Shown here: one piece after another, positions 29,366 to 41,434 of the stretch
Layout: each line of letters starts with the position of its first letter
Numbering within the stretch: the stretch's first letter is position 1
Source: Rahnella inusitata
GTDB lineage: Bacteria > Pseudomonadota > Gammaproteobacteria > Enterobacterales > Enterobacteriaceae
NCBI RefSeq assembly: GCF_003263515.1
Contig: NZ_JYDE01000006.1
Coordinates: 62,001 to 126,000 of the forward strand
Length of the DNA stretch: 64,000 nucleotides
Direction of reading: 5' to 3'
Notes under the pieces: generated by a model
Databases searched by the model: none
Told to the model about the DNA's origin: nothing
The model's input: the letters and a program-made list of their open reading frames with translations, nothing else
Translations under genes and position numbers: made by a program

Positions 29366-30910
29366 TCAGTCGAATTTCATGCGTGAAGCTTTCAGATTCA
29401 CGATAGCCAGCGCGCCCACCAACAGGAAGATGAGCGTGGCAATCGCTGCCGCCAGCCCGAAGTCCTGCCCGCCGCCGCCTTCAAAGGCGATGCGATAGGT
29501 GTAACTGACCAGCAAATCGGTATGTCCGGCCGGTGTGGTGGTGCCGAGCATGTCCGGCCCGCCGTTGGTCAGCAGCTGGATGAGCACAAAGTTATTAAAG
29601 TTGAATGCGAAGCTGGCGATCATCAGCGGCGTCAGAGGTTTGATGAGCAAAGGCAGCGTGATACGAAAGAAGTTCTGCATCGGCGTGGCGCCGTCCATTG
29701 CTGACGCTTCGTAGAGATCGTCCGGGATTGCCTTCAGCAGACCCATACACAGGATCATCATGTACGGGTAACCCAGCCAGGTATTGACGATAATGATCAT
29801 ACTTTTGGCGGTCCACGGATCGCTGAACCACGCCGGTTTTATGCCAAACAGCGCGCTGAGCATCAGGTTAATTTCACCGAAGCTCTGGTTGAATAAGCCT
29901 TTGAAGATCAGAATCGAAATAAAGGCCGGTACCGCATAAGGCAGGATCAGCAGGATGCGGTATGCCGCTTTGCCTTTCAGCTCCTCCCACTGCACCACGC
30001 AAGCCAGCACCATGCCGACGGCGACGGTCAGCACCACGGTCAGTAGCGCGAAAACAATTGTCCAGACGAAGATCGACAGGAACGGTTTCTGAATGCCTTC
30101 ATCGTGGAAGACGCGCAGGAAATTCTGCCAGCCAATGCCAACGGTAAATCCGGGGCTGAGTTTTTCAGCCTGCCATTCGCCCTGGGCGTTCACTGCCTGA
30201 TAAAAACCGGTGTCCATGTTCGGGCGGTAGATTGTGCCGGTTTGCGCGTTGGTCAGCTGTTTGCCGTCGTCAGCCCGTTTGTACAGCGGCTGGGTGCCGG
30301 AGAACTGGCGCAGGGAACTCATGCGCAGGGTTTCGCCGTCGGGCAGTCTGGCAGCCAGTTGGCCGAGCGCCAGACGGTTTTGCGTCACCACGCGTAATCC
30401 GGCTTTGTCACCGGCGGGAACGGCCTGCGGCGTCATTTCCAGCGTTTGTGGCGCGGAGGCGTCGAAGGCAAACGGCGGGGATACCAGTGATTCGCTGCTG
30501 TCTGCGGATGTCAGCGCCAGCTGCCATTTCTCACCCGCAGGGAAGAGTGCAAAATTCAGTGCTTTTCCACCCTGAAATTCGCGGCCCATTAACACCGACT
30601 GCGCACGTTCAAAAGTCAGCTGGTTGGTGCTGCTGTAGTTAGTAAAGGCAATCGCGATGGTACACACCAGCGGGAACAGCACAAATAACGACATCCCGGC
30701 CAGACCGGGATAGACGTAGCGCCACGAATAGGCACGGCGGTTGCCATAAATATAGAGGCCGAGGCTGGAGAGGATCAGCGCCAGAACGGCAAAGAGGTAT
30801 TCACCCTGCGCATACATCAGCACGATCAGGTAACCGGATAAGCAGGCGAGCAGGCCGATGGCCAGCCATTTTAACGCGTTGCCGAGCGGTCGTTTTTTGG
30901 CTACTGGCAT
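29366..30910 (-). CDS. malF: MalF, maltose ABC transporter permease
   Basis: This 514-residue permease matches E. coli MalF in length. It has eight expected membrane segments and the large periplasmic P2 loop between the third and fourth (about residues 95-275), which contacts MalE. The EAA loop is seen in [23 protein letters not shown]. It is co-transcribed with malE upstream (87 bp) and malG downstream. Confidence 0.98.
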   Translation of the reverse strand: MPVAKKRPLGNALKWLAIGLLACLSGYLIVLMYAQGEYLFAVLALILSSLGLYIYGNRRAYSWRYVYPGLAGMSLFVLFPLVCTIAIAFTNYSSTNQLTFERAQSVLMGREFQGGKALNFALFPAGEKWQLALTSADSSESLVSPPFAFDASAPQTLEMTPQAVPAGDKAGLRVVTQNRLALGQLAARLPDGETLRMSSLRQFSGTQPLYKRADDGKQLTNAQTGTIYRPNMDTGFYQAVNAQGEWQAEKLSPGFTVGIGWQNFLRVFHDEGIQKPFLSIFVWTIVFALLTVVLTVAVGMVLACVVQWEELKGKAAYRILLILPYAVPAFISILIFKGLFNQSFGEINLMLSALFGIKPAWFSDPWTAKSMIIIVNTWLGYPYMMILCMGLLKAIPDDLYEASAMDGATPMQNFFRITLPLLIKPLTPLMIASFAFNFNNFVLIQLLTNGGPDMLGTTTPAGHTDLLVSYTYRIAFEGGGGQDFGLAAAIATLIFLLVGALAIVNLKASRMKFD

Positions 30911-30997
30911 AGGGAAATCCTTTTAGTAACGGTGCGGACTTCATCAGGCCGCACCGTTTATTTCATTACCTTAACTTCATTAACGACATCACAATCA

Positions 30998-32212
30998 TTA
31001 CTTGGTAATGCGTGTTTCTACGTCTTTCAGTGCCTGCGGAACGGTCTGACGGCCATTCACTGCGTTGATGATTGCGCTGCGTTCTGCGTACCAGAAGGCG
31101 CTCATCTGCGGAATGTTAGGCATGATTTCGCCGTTCTTGGAGTTCTCCATGGTGGCGGCGATACGCGGGTCTTTTTCCAGCTGTTCCTGATAAGACTTCA
31201 GCGCCACTGCACCCAGTGGTTTGTCTTTATTCACTACCGCCAGACCGTCGTCGGTGATCAGGTAGTTTTCGAGGAACTCTTTCGCCAGTTCTTTGTTCGG
31301 GCTGGCGGCGTTAATCCCGGCAGTCAGCACGCCGACGAACGGTTTAGACGGTTTGCCATGGAAGGTCGGCAGCAGCGTCACGCCGTAGTTGATTTTGCTC
31401 TTGTCGAGGTTTGACCATGCCCACGGGCCGTCGATGGTCATCGCGGTCTGGCCTTTGTTGAAGGCGGCTTCGGCGATGGAGTAATCGGTGTCGGCGTTGA
31501 TGTGCTTGTTCTTCACCAGATCGATGATGAATTGCAGGCCTGCCTGAGAACCCGCGTTGTTCACGCCGGTGTCTTTAATGTTGTATTTGCCGTTTTCAAA
31601 CTTGAAGGCATAACCGCCATCCGCGGCAATGATTGGCCAGGTGAAATACGGTTCTTGCAGGTTCCACATGATGGCGCTTTTGCCTTTAGCACGCAGCTCC
31701 TTGTCCAGCGCCGGGATTTCTTCCCAGGTTTTTGGCGCTTCTTTGATAATGTCTTTGTTGTAAATCAGCGACAGCGCTTCGACCGCGACCGGGTAGCCGA
31801 TAAGCTTGCCGTTAAAGGTCACGGCGTCCCAGGTGAACGGGAACAGTTTGTCTTTGAAGGTTTGATCCGGGCTGATTTCAGCCAGCAAACCAGACTGTGC
31901 GTAGCCGCCAAAACGATCGTGCGCCCAGAAGATGATGTCAGGGCCGCCGCCGGTGGCTGCAACCTGCGGGTATTTTTCTTCCAGCTTGTCCGGATGTTCT
32001 ACCGTGACTTTAATGCCTGTGTCTTTCTCAAATTTCTTGCCGACTTCCGCCAGGCCGTTATAGCCCTTGTCACCGTTGATCCAGATGACCAGCTTTCCTT
32101 CTTCTATTTTGGCAAAAGCGGAAGATGACAACACCAGCGTCGCCAGCGCTGAGAGTGCCAGTGTGTGTTTCACGACTTTCTTAATGAAAGGAACCTTAAT
32201 GCTGAGGGTCAT
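30998..32212 (-). CDS. malE: MalE, periplasmic maltose-binding protein
   Basis: This 404-residue precursor of maltose-binding protein delivers maltodextrins to MalFGK2. A long signal peptide ends in LVLSSSAFA, and the mature protein starts [19 protein letters not shown] as in E. coli. The start MTLSIK was chosen because the signal peptide begins there; an upstream in-frame ATG at 32299 lies in the control region. It heads malEFG and is divergent from malK. Confidence 0.97.
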   Translation of the reverse strand: MTLSIKVPFIKKVVKHTLALSALATLVLSSSAFAKIEEGKLVIWINGDKGYNGLAEVGKKFEKDTGIKVTVEHPDKLEEKYPQVAATGGGPDIIFWAHDRFGGYAQSGLLAEISPDQTFKDKLFPFTWDAVTFNGKLIGYPVAVEALSLIYNKDIIKEAPKTWEEIPALDKELRAKGKSAIMWNLQEPYFTWPIIAADGGYAFKFENGKYNIKDTGVNNAGSQAGLQFIIDLVKNKHINADTDYSIAEAAFNKGQTAMTIDGPWAWSNLDKSKINYGVTLLPTFHGKPSKPFVGVLTAGINAASPNKELAKEFLENYLITDDGLAVVNKDKPLGAVALKSYQEQLEKDPRIAATMENSKNGEIMPNIPQMSAFWYAERSAIINAVNGRQTVPQALKDVETRITK

Positions 32213-32589
32213 AATCCAATCCTTTTTATTCCTGTAGGGAGTCGGTTTTTCTAACGTCATAGACGGAAAAGACAGGGTACGACGCCAGTGTGGATTCAAC
32301 CCGCCGGGGGTTCATCATCCCCCCCTCTACGCCCCCGCCTCTCAGAATGTGATCCCGCCGACACTCTCAGGCGTTATGTGGTTCATCACTCAAAAATATG
32401 GTTCGATTTTTGCCATTCAGATCACGAATTTGATTTTTGATGTGAACTTTCATCCGGTTGCGCGAACTCGTCATCCTCCCTGCTCCTCCCCCATGAAAAA
32501 CTTTGTTACGGATGATTACGCTTTACGCCTAATCCTTCACTCTTCGTTGCATTGAGTTTCATCGCTGGCAGCAAGTACAGGAGTTCAGG
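32213..32589. promoter_or_regulatory. malE/malK divergent control region
   Basis: This 377-bp region carries MalT-type boxes, all reading GGA(T/G)GA on the minus strand: 32315-32320 (TCATCC), 32471-32476 (TCATCC) and 32484-32489 (TCCTCC). CRP-like sites lie between them at 32348-32363 (TGTGA, 3/5 second half) and 32411-32426 (3/5 plus TCACG), with another TGTGA at 32441. Boxes at both ends with CRP sites in the middle repeat the E. coli malE-malK plan, where MalT and CRP form one nucleoprotein complex serving both operons. Confidence 0.75.
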
Positions 32590-35024
<2,435 letters not shown>

Positions 35025-35034
35025 ATTTTTCCTT

Positions 35035-35150
35035 CCTCCTTCGCGCTGCCGATGCGTTGGCTGCGCGTCCTCGCCCCGGTCACGTAGTTGTCTGCGCATC
35101 CGGGGACCAGGACGCTTGCTGCCTTCCGGCAACCCGAAAGAGTGTGGAAA
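35035..35150. repeat. Dispersed palindromic repeat, lamB-malM gap
   Basis: The sequence between lamB and malM folds into a long imperfect hairpin: GCGTCCT and CCCCGG on the left pair with CCGGGG and AGGACGC on the right. The wording (CTGCC..TGCGTTGGCTGCG, CCCGGTCACGTAGTT, CTTGCTGCCTTCC) resembles a short palindromic element I recall as scattered in Yersinia, Serratia and related genomes. Only one copy lies in this window. In E. coli this gap carries REP sequences instead. Confidence 0.6.
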
Positions 35151-35256
35151 AATGGCAATGTAAGCTTTAAAAAAAATCGCAGTAAAGAAGATGTGCTGGC
35201 TGGCGGAATGCCAACGGTAGCCGCCAGCCTTCATGGTGATTCAAAAGGAAATAACA

Positions 35257-36159
35257 ATGAGAAAAAATCTGCTGTCACTGTGTCTGTCTCTGAGCCTGAT
35301 GGGTGCTGTTCCTGCGGTGGCCTATGCCGCGCAAAATGATGCGAATACGGCACCGGCGATTTCCAGCCAGACCTTACGCAACCTTTCATGGACGCCGCTG
35401 GTTCCGCCAGTGACGCAGGATGTGACGCTCGGAACCTCCAGCGTACAGATTAATCAGGGTGATATTCAGGGTGCCGTCGGGGCGTATTCTTTGCCTGCCG
35501 ATCGCGGATCCCTTGAGATCACGCTGACCAGTATTGCCACCGGCAAAACCCTTTATGCGCCGAACGTGTTAGTGCTCGATGAGCAAATGCGCCCGGCAGC
35601 GTTTTACCCTTCCAGCTATTTCCCGTACCAGAAGCCGGGGATCGTCTCCAGCGATCGTCTGGAAGGCACTCTGAAACTGACGCCAGCGCTGGGTCAAAAA
35701 CAAATTTATCTGCTGGTGTACACCACGCGTCAGGATCTGGCGGGCACCACCCAGATGACTAACCCGGCCAAAGCCTTTGCGGCTGGCGTGGGTAACGCCG
35801 TGCCGGATATCCCGGATCCGATCGCCCGTCATACCCCAACGGGTACCCTGAGCCTGAAAGTCAGCGCCGAACAGAGAACGGGCAACGTGATGATCGGCCA
35901 GATCTTCCCGTCTTCCACAGCGCCTGCGGCCACGCCAGTGGTCGTCGGTAATACCCAGCCTGCCGCCGCTGCACCTGCTGCTGCACCGGCGAAGCCGAGC
36001 GAACCAATGCTCAGCGATTCAGAAAGCTATTTCAATGATGCTATCAAGAAAGCCGTGAAAGCGGGCGACGTGGATAAAGCGCTGAAATTGCTGGATGAAG
36101 CCGAACGTCTGGGCTCAAAAACAGCCCGTAAAACCTTTATCGAAAGCGTTAAGCGGTAA
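35257..36159 (+). CDS. malM: MalM, periplasmic maltose operon protein
   Basis: This 300-residue periplasmic protein matches MalM (E. coli 306). A signal peptide (MRKNLLSLCLSLSLMGAVPA and following residues) is present. An Ala/Pro-rich linker (about residues 225-250) joins the main domain to a C-terminal helical part. Its exact role is unknown. The start was placed at the ATG with AAAAGGAAAT upstream. It is third in the malK operon, after a repeat-containing gap of 232 bp. Confidence 0.94.
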   Translation: MRKNLLSLCLSLSLMGAVPAVAYAAQNDANTAPAISSQTLRNLSWTPLVPPVTQDVTLGTSSVQINQGDIQGAVGAYSLPADRGSLEITLTSIATGKTLYAPNVLVLDEQMRPAAFYPSSYFPYQKPGIVSSDRLEGTLKLTPALGQKQIYLLVYTTRQDLAGTTQMTNPAKAFAAGVGNAVPDIPDPIARHTPTGTLSLKVSAEQRTGNVMIGQIFPSSTAPAATPVVVGNTQPAAAAPAAAPAKPSEPMLSDSESYFNDAIKKAVKAGDVDKALKLLDEAERLGSKTARKTFIESVKR

Positions 36160-36214
36160 CTCCTTCTCTTGCGAACGGGAGGGGTGGGGTATTCATAGCA
36201 TCTCAGTCACCCGT

Positions 36215-36247
36215 TAAACGCCTCCCCTTCGCGGGGGAGGCGTTTAA
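36215..36247 (+). terminator. Terminator of malK-lamB-malM
   Basis: A stem of about 12 bp (TAAACGCCTCCCC paired with GGGGAGGCGTTTA) lies 55 bp after the malM stop. The T tract is short. Confidence 0.8.
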
Positions 36248-36313
36248 TCACGCCCTGTTTTATTCATCTCTCCCGTTTGTTACCCTGTTGTTAATTCATT
36301 CAGCGGGGAATGT

Positions 36314-37153
36314 ATGGCATCTGCAAACTGGGTCAATTTCTCGAAAGATACAGACAGCGGGATCGAGACGATCCATGCCCATTTCGAAGGTCACGCTTAC
36401 GATCCGCACTGGCACGACAGTTATCTGGTCGGCGTTACCCAGCAGGGATTGCAGCAGTTCAGCTGTCGCCGCCAGAAACATCAGAGCCTGCCGGGCAAAG
36501 TCTTTATGCTCGAACCGGGGGAAATCCACGACGGTGACGCCATCCAACCCGGCGGTTTTACTTATCACATGTTGTATCTCGATCCGCAGTGGCTCAGCCG
36601 CGAGCTGGCCGCGCGGCGCGACACTCTTTCTTGCGCGGGTGACCCGAGTTTTGAAAATACCTTAGCGCAGGATCCGCAGCTGGCGCTGGCCACCTCGCGG
36701 GCGTTTCAGGCGCTGCACGGCAAAGAGTTACGCATAGTGCGCCAGACCGCGCTCGACGGATTACTCGGCGCACTGGGCGGACACCTGACGTGGCAGCCGT
36801 CGCCGTCACAGCCTTCTGTCCCCTGGTCGCGGGTGGCGCATCAGGCGCGGGAATATCTGCACGCGCATCAGCATGAAGACATCGGCCTCGACCAGCTGGC
36901 CGCCGCCACCGGTGAAAGTCGTTTTGTGGTCAGCCGCGCTTTTAAAGCTGAGTTCGGTCTGCCGCCGCACGCCTATCTCATCCAGCTAAAACTGACCCGT
37001 GCCCGCGACGGGCTGGCCGCAGGAGGCACGCCTGCCACAGTGGCGGCTGATTTAGGTTTCGCCGATCAAAGCCATCTCGGGCGCTGGTTCCGCCGCGCTT
37101 ATCAGCTCACCCCGGCACATTACCGACGTCTGTGCACAAATCTTCCAGATTGA
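36314..37153 (+). CDS. AraC-family transcriptional regulator
   Basis: This 279-residue regulator has an N-terminal cupin-like sensor domain (HAHFEGHAYDPHWHDSYLVG and LEPGEIHDGD, metal-binding-type histidines) and a C-terminal AraC double helix-turn-helix (GLDQLAAATGESRFVVSRAF, then ADLGFADQSHLGRWFRR). The ligand is unknown. The adjacent DUF2000 gene starts 51 bp downstream in the same direction and is the probable partner or target. Confidence 0.9.
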   Translation: MASANWVNFSKDTDSGIETIHAHFEGHAYDPHWHDSYLVGVTQQGLQQFSCRRQKHQSLPGKVFMLEPGEIHDGDAIQPGGFTYHMLYLDPQWLSRELAARRDTLSCAGDPSFENTLAQDPQLALATSRAFQALHGKELRIVRQTALDGLLGALGGHLTWQPSPSQPSVPWSRVAHQAREYLHAHQHEDIGLDQLAAATGESRFVVSRAFKAEFGLPPHAYLIQLKLTRARDGLAAGGTPATVAADLGFADQSHLGRWFRRAYQLTPAHYRRLCTNLPD

Positions 37154-37204
37154 GAAAACGCGACAGGCTAAGCTCGGGTTTCAACTCAACCGGAGCCCAT
37201 AACA

Positions 37205-37645
37205 ATGACTACCCCTGCAACCCTGCTTTTATCGCCCCCTGAACGCTGCGTGATTGTCATCAATCAGCAACTCTCCACCGGACATGCCGCCAATGCCGCT
37301 GCCGTACTGGCGCTGACGCTCGGGCAACGCCATCCGGTGCTGGTCGGCGCACCGCTCATTGACGCCGATAAACGCCAGCATCCGGGGCTTATTCCGATTG
37401 GTATCAGTGTGCTGGTCGCGAACAGCGAACAACTGACGCATCTTCATCAGCATTTATTGAACGACGACGAGATGGACGGCATCATTTTTCCGGTCGAAGG
37501 GCAACAGACCACCGATTACGCCGCGTTTCGCGAGGCGGTTTCTGGGGTGCCGACGGCAGATTTGCAACTGCTGGGGATCGCGCTGGCGGGCAATAAAAAA
37601 GTCGTCAGAAAGCTCACCGGTAAACTCGGTCTGCTCGGCGCATAG
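37205..37645 (+). CDS. DUF2000 family protein
   Basis: This 146-residue protein looks like a DUF2000 member, a family with a fold related to peptidyl-tRNA hydrolase 2. The N-terminal pattern RCVIVINQQLSTGHAANAAAVL, with a GHAANA helix start, and the late GNKKVVRKLTG are the recognisable parts. No enzyme activity is established for the family. Its place right after an AraC regulator is a recurrent pairing and suggests joint function. Confidence 0.75.
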   Translation: MTTPATLLLSPPERCVIVINQQLSTGHAANAAAVLALTLGQRHPVLVGAPLIDADKRQHPGLIPIGISVLVANSEQLTHLHQHLLNDDEMDGIIFPVEGQQTTDYAAFREAVSGVPTADLQLLGIALAGNKKVVRKLTGKLGLLGA

Positions 37646-37712
37646 CTGTCATTGAACCGTCACATTTTCTGACTATTCTCCTGATATTCAAACTCATATT
37701 AGGAATTTCACC

Positions 37713-38411
37713 GTGCGTAAGTCCGTCATCGCTTTGCTGCTTTTCACGTTCGGTTCGACCTTCGCCGTTCAGGCTGCGGACGAGGCCAAACCCTTTATCA
37801 CCAGCCAGGAACTTGATCTGACTAAATACCTGCCGGCACCACCGGCAGATGATTCCGCGCAGACAAAAGCCGAGCTGAAAGAGCTGCTGGAGATCCAGGC
37901 CACCCGTACGCCGGAACAGGAAAAGGCTGCGGTCGCTGACGCCGAAGAGAATGTCTGGCGCTTTGCCGATGTGATGGGACCAGACTTTACCGCGGCAAAA
38001 CTGCCGAAAACCGCCGCGCTGTTTGACCGCGTGATTGCGACCGAAGACGTGGTGGACGATCACGCCAAGAAAGCGTTCAACCGCCCGCGTCCGTACATGC
38101 TCGATGAGCAGATCCATCCGCTGCTGAAAAAATCCAAATCCGGTTCCTGGCCTTCCGGGCATTCCACCGTCGGTTATCTGATGGCGACCGTGCTCGGCGA
38201 TCTGGTGCCGGAAAAACGTAACGCCTTGTTTGCCCGTGCGTCTGTGTATGCCGAAAACCGTCTGGTGGCCGGTTTCCATTACCGTTCAGATACCGTGATG
38301 AGCCGCACTGGCGCCGCGCTGATCGCCCAAAAAATGGCAGAGCAGCCGGATTTCCAGGCTGAATTCGACGCGGCAAAAACCGAACTGCGCACGCAGCTCG
38401 GGCTGAAGTAA
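37713..38411 (+). CDS. PAP2-type acid phosphatase, periplasmic
   Basis: This 232-residue exported phosphatase belongs to the class A non-specific acid phosphatase (PhoN-like) group. A signal peptide ends near VQAADE. The three-part motif is present: KKAFNRPRP, SWPSGHST and NRLVAGFHYRSD. The third part has Asn where the consensus SRx5HxxxD has Ser, while the Arg, His and Asp are kept. GTG is the start codon, with AGGAA 8 bp upstream. It would release phosphate from organic monoesters in the periplasm. Confidence 0.88.
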   Translation: MRKSVIALLLFTFGSTFAVQAADEAKPFITSQELDLTKYLPAPPADDSAQTKAELKELLEIQATRTPEQEKAAVADAEENVWRFADVMGPDFTAAKLPKTAALFDRVIATEDVVDDHAKKAFNRPRPYMLDEQIHPLLKKSKSGSWPSGHSTVGYLMATVLGDLVPEKRNALFARASVYAENRLVAGFHYRSDTVMSRTGAALIAQKMAEQPDFQAEFDAAKTELRTQLGLK

Positions 38412-38576
38412 CTTCCTCTTAAAACCTACTCCTGAAGCGTTACATTCCTGCATGTAACGCCTTCATTTCCCGAATTTTTTATGGAATACATCCCGCAATT
38501 CCCTGTTTTTCCCCTTGGTTCACTTCCGGCATTTCCGCTAAAGTGTCGTTCGCTATATACGCAGAGGGCAGAGCAG

Positions 38577-39062
38577 ATGGAATACAGATTCAAGCGAATA
38601 GATTCACCGGTAGGATTACTGACGCTGGCCGCCAAGGGTGACAAGCTGACGGCTATCTTATGGGAATGCGAAATCGATGGGCGAGTGAAACTGGGTGAGA
38701 TGATCGAAGACCCTGCGTTCCCGGTCTTGCTGAAAACCGAACAACAGCTCAATGAATACTTTGCGGGTAAACGAACCCGTTTTGAGCTGGATCTCGATTT
38801 CACCGGTACCGAGTTCCAGAAAGAAGTTTGGGCTGCCTTGCTTGAAATTCCGTTTGGCGAAACGCGCAGTTATAGCGATATTGCCCGCCGCATCGGACGC
38901 CCGAAAGCGGTCCGCGCCGTCGGTGCCGCCAATGGCCGCAATCCGATTTCTATTGTTGCACCGTGCCACCGGGTGATCGGTACTTCCGGTAAGCTCACCG
39001 GCTTTGCAGGGGGGCTTGCAAATAAAGAGTTATTGCTTCGTCTGGAGGGGCGTAAATTTTAA
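38577..39062 (+). CDS. ogt: Ogt, O6-methylguanine-DNA methyltransferase
   Basis: This 161-residue suicide repair protein transfers alkyl groups from O6-alkylguanine to its own cysteine, C130 in the invariant PCHRVIG motif. The helix-turn-helix arginine-finger region (GRPKAVRAVGAANGRNP) precedes it. The start MEYRFKRIDSP was selected by comparison with E. coli Ogt (171 residues); an in-frame ATG 32 codons upstream lacks similarity. The ribosome binding site is poor, which suits a low-level protein. Confidence 0.92.
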   Translation: MEYRFKRIDSPVGLLTLAAKGDKLTAILWECEIDGRVKLGEMIEDPAFPVLLKTEQQLNEYFAGKRTRFELDLDFTGTEFQKEVWAALLEIPFGETRSYSDIARRIGRPKAVRAVGAANGRNPISIVAPCHRVIGTSGKLTGFAGGLANKELLLRLEGRKF

Positions 39063-39198
39063 ACCAGGGTGCAGGTTGCGGGAGCGAAAAATTCCTTGAT
39101 GTTCGTTTGTAAGTCGATGCATAGTCAAAAAATAAGCCGTAAATAATTAAGTCGTAAAAAGCAAAAACAACATCACTTAGAAACGGAGTTTTTAGTCA

Positions 39199-40542
39199 AT
39201 GGATCAGATTCAATCCCTCGAACAGTTCTTATCCTCAGTCCAGCAGCGTGACCCACATCAGGTCGAATTCTCTCAGGCGGTACGAGAAGTCATGACGACT
39301 CTCTGGCCGTTCCTCGAACAAAATCCTCAGTACCGTCGTTCGGCTTTACTTGAGCGTCTTGTTGAGCCGGAGCGCGTTATTCAGTTCCGTATTGCGTGGG
39401 TGGATGATAAAAATCAGGTGCAAGTGAACCGTGGCTGGCGCGTGCAATTCAGCTCGGCCATCGGCCCTTATAAAGGCGGTATGCGTTTTCACCCGTCGGT
39501 AAATCTTTCGATCCTCAAGTTCCTTGGTTTCGAGCAGACCTTCAAGAATGCGCTGACTACGCTGCCGATGGGCGGCGGAAAAGGTGGCAGTGACTTCAAT
39601 CCGAAAGGCAAAAGCGAAGGTGAGATAATGCGCTTCTGTCAGGCGCTGATGCTCGAACTGTATCGTCACCTCGGGCCGGACACTGATGTTCCTGCGGGCG
39701 ATATCGGTGTCGGGGGGCGAGAAGTCGGTTATATGGCGGGCATGATGAAAAAGCTCTCCAACAACACCGCCAGCGTGTTCACCGGCAAAGGATTGTCATT
39801 TGGCGGCAGCCTGATCCGCCCCGAAGCCACTGGATACGGTCTGATCTATTTCACTGAATCGATGCTAAAACGCCACGGTCTGGATTTCGAAGGCATGCGC
39901 GTGGCCGTTTCCGGCTCGGGCAACGTCGCGCAATACGCGATTGAGAAAGCCATGTCACTGGGCGCTCGTGTGATCACCGCCTCTGACTCCAACGGCACTG
40001 TCGTCGACGAAGCCGGTTTTACCCCTGAAAAATTGGCGCTGCTGACGAACATCAAAGCCAGCCGCGATGGCCGTGTGGCGGATTACGCGCAAAAATTGGG
40101 GCTTCAGTATCTCGAAGGCCAACAGCCGTGGAACGTACCTGCAGATATCGCGCTGCCATGTGCCACGCAAAACGAACTGGATGCAGAGGCTGCGCGCACG
40201 CTCATCGCCAACGGCGTGAAAGCCGTAGCCGAGGGTGCGAATATGCCAACGACCATTGAAGCAACGGATCTGTTTATCGAGGCAGGTGTGCTGTTTGCGC
40301 CGGGTAAGGCCGCGAATGCCGGTGGCGTAGCAACGTCTGGTCTGGAGATGGCACAGAACGCCGCGCGCCTGAGCTGGAAAGCCGAAGAAGTCGATGCGCG
40401 CTTACGCCACATCATGCTGGACATCCATCAGTCCTGCGTGGAATACGGCGGAGAAAGTCAGCAGACGCAATATGTGCGCGGCGCGAACATCGCCGGCTTC
40501 GTAAAAGTCGCCGATGCTATGCTGGCGCAGGGCGTCTTGTAA
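39199..40542 (+). CDS. gdhA: GdhA, NADP-dependent glutamate dehydrogenase
   Basis: This 447-residue enzyme (same length as E. coli GdhA) makes glutamate from 2-oxoglutarate and ammonia with NADPH. The substrate lysines lie in GPYKGGMRFHPSVN and LPMGGGKGGSDFNP. The nucleotide-binding fold follows (RVAVSGSGNVAQYA). A GGAG site precedes the ATG. It stands as a single gene between ogt and the tRNA. Confidence 0.97.
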   Translation: MDQIQSLEQFLSSVQQRDPHQVEFSQAVREVMTTLWPFLEQNPQYRRSALLERLVEPERVIQFRIAWVDDKNQVQVNRGWRVQFSSAIGPYKGGMRFHPSVNLSILKFLGFEQTFKNALTTLPMGGGKGGSDFNPKGKSEGEIMRFCQALMLELYRHLGPDTDVPAGDIGVGGREVGYMAGMMKKLSNNTASVFTGKGLSFGGSLIRPEATGYGLIYFTESMLKRHGLDFEGMRVAVSGSGNVAQYAIEKAMSLGARVITASDSNGTVVDEAGFTPEKLALLTNIKASRDGRVADYAQKLGLQYLEGQQPWNVPADIALPCATQNELDAEAARTLIANGVKAVAEGANMPTTIEATDLFIEAGVLFAPGKAANAGGVATSGLEMAQNAARLSWKAEEVDARLRHIMLDIHQSCVEYGGESQQTQYVRGANIAGFVKVADAMLAQGVL

Positions 40543-40581
40543 ATCCGGAGCGACACTTTAGCGCCACGCTGATTAGCCATT

Positions 40582-40610
40582 AAAAAAGCCACTTCGCGAG
40601 AAGTGGCTTA
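40582..40610. terminator. Terminator shared by gdhA and tRNA-Ile2
   Basis: A perfect 10-bp stem AAGCCACTTC-N4-GAAGTGGCTT lies between convergent gdhA and the tRNA gene. The A run on its left gives a T tract for minus-strand transcripts. Confidence 0.88.
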
Positions 40611-40635
40611 ATTATTTGAATCTAAAGCTAAAATT

Positions 40636-40712
40636 TGGTGGCCCTTGCTGGACTTGAACCAGCGACCAAGCGATTATGAGTCGCGTGCTCTAACCAACTG
40701 AGCTAAAGGGCC
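40636..40712 (-). tRNA. ileX: tRNA-Ile2 with CAU anticodon (ileX type)
   Basis: The minus strand folds as a 77-nt tRNA with encoded CCA. The acceptor stem GGCCCTT pairs with AAGGGCC, the D-arm is AGCTCAGTTGG, and the anticodon loop CTCATAA has a CAT anticodon. The T-arm is GCTGGTTCAAGTCCAGC. The body is nearly identical to E. coli ileX and it lies next to mug as there. The cytidine is then modified to lysidine by TilS so that it reads AUA as isoleucine. Automated tools may call it tRNA-Met. Confidence 0.93.
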
Positions 40713-40854
40713 GAGGTGCGGGATTATACGGTAAACTCTACTTACAGGTCTATATGTGTTCTGTTTGTATGCGCGTTTTGTGCACAGTTGCAGGGTATTG
40801 TGATCGCTGCACTTTTTATTGATAACTTCCGTAAATATGTCTCAGGGCAAGATT

Positions 40855-41352
40855 ATGATTACCGATATCATTGATGAGGATCTGACCGTGGTGTTCTGCG
40901 GTATCAATCCCGGTTTATCGACGGCGCACCATGGCTATCATTTTGCCAATGCCAACAACCGTTTCTGGAAAGTGATCCATCAGGCGGGTTTTACCGAACG
41001 TCTGCTGAAACCCGAAGAAGAGCAGCATTTGCTGGATACCGGTTGTGGCATCACCATGCTGGTGGAGCGTCCGACGGTGGAAGCGACAGAACTGGTACGT
41101 GATGAACTGCGCGAGGGCGGGGCGGTGCTGACGGAGAAGATCGAGCGGTATCAGCCAAAGGCGTTGGCCGTACTGGGTAAGCAGGCGTTCAGCAAAGCGT
41201 TTGGTATCAGCAAAGTGAACTGGGGACGTCAGGCGCTGAAAATTGGCCGTACTGAGGTCTGGGTATTGCCCAACCCAAGCGGATTGAACAGGGCGAAGCT
41301 GGAAGAACTGGTCGCGTCTTATCGCGAGTTGTATGACGCGCTAAATGCCTGA
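40855..41352 (+). CDS. mug: Mug, G/U mismatch-specific DNA glycosylase
   Basis: This 165-residue uracil-DNA glycosylase superfamily member (E. coli Mug 168) removes uracil and ethenocytosine from mismatches with G. The active-site motif GINPGLS (with Asn rather than Asp) and the second motif LPNPSGLNR are present. The start MITDII has AGGG 8 bp upstream; ATG codons at 40819 and 40837 are alternatives without a good ribosome binding site. It is convergent with rpoD, as in E. coli. Confidence 0.93.
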   Translation: MITDIIDEDLTVVFCGINPGLSTAHHGYHFANANNRFWKVIHQAGFTERLLKPEEEQHLLDTGCGITMLVERPTVEATELVRDELREGGAVLTEKIERYQPKALAVLGKQAFSKAFGISKVNWGRQALKIGRTEVWVLPNPSGLNRAKLEELVASYRELYDALNA

Positions 41353-41372
41353 AGAGACGAATTTGCAGAATA

Positions 41373-41411
41373 AAAAAGCCCCGCCATTTCCAGAGAAAGG
41401 CGGGGCTTTTT
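41373..41411. terminator. Bidirectional terminator, mug/rpoD
   Basis: A 13-bp stem (AAAAAGCCCCGCC paired with GGCGGGGCTTTTT) carries flanking A and T runs and lies between convergent genes. Confidence 0.93.
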
Positions 41412-41434
41412 AATCACCGGGAGCGTCAGGACGA

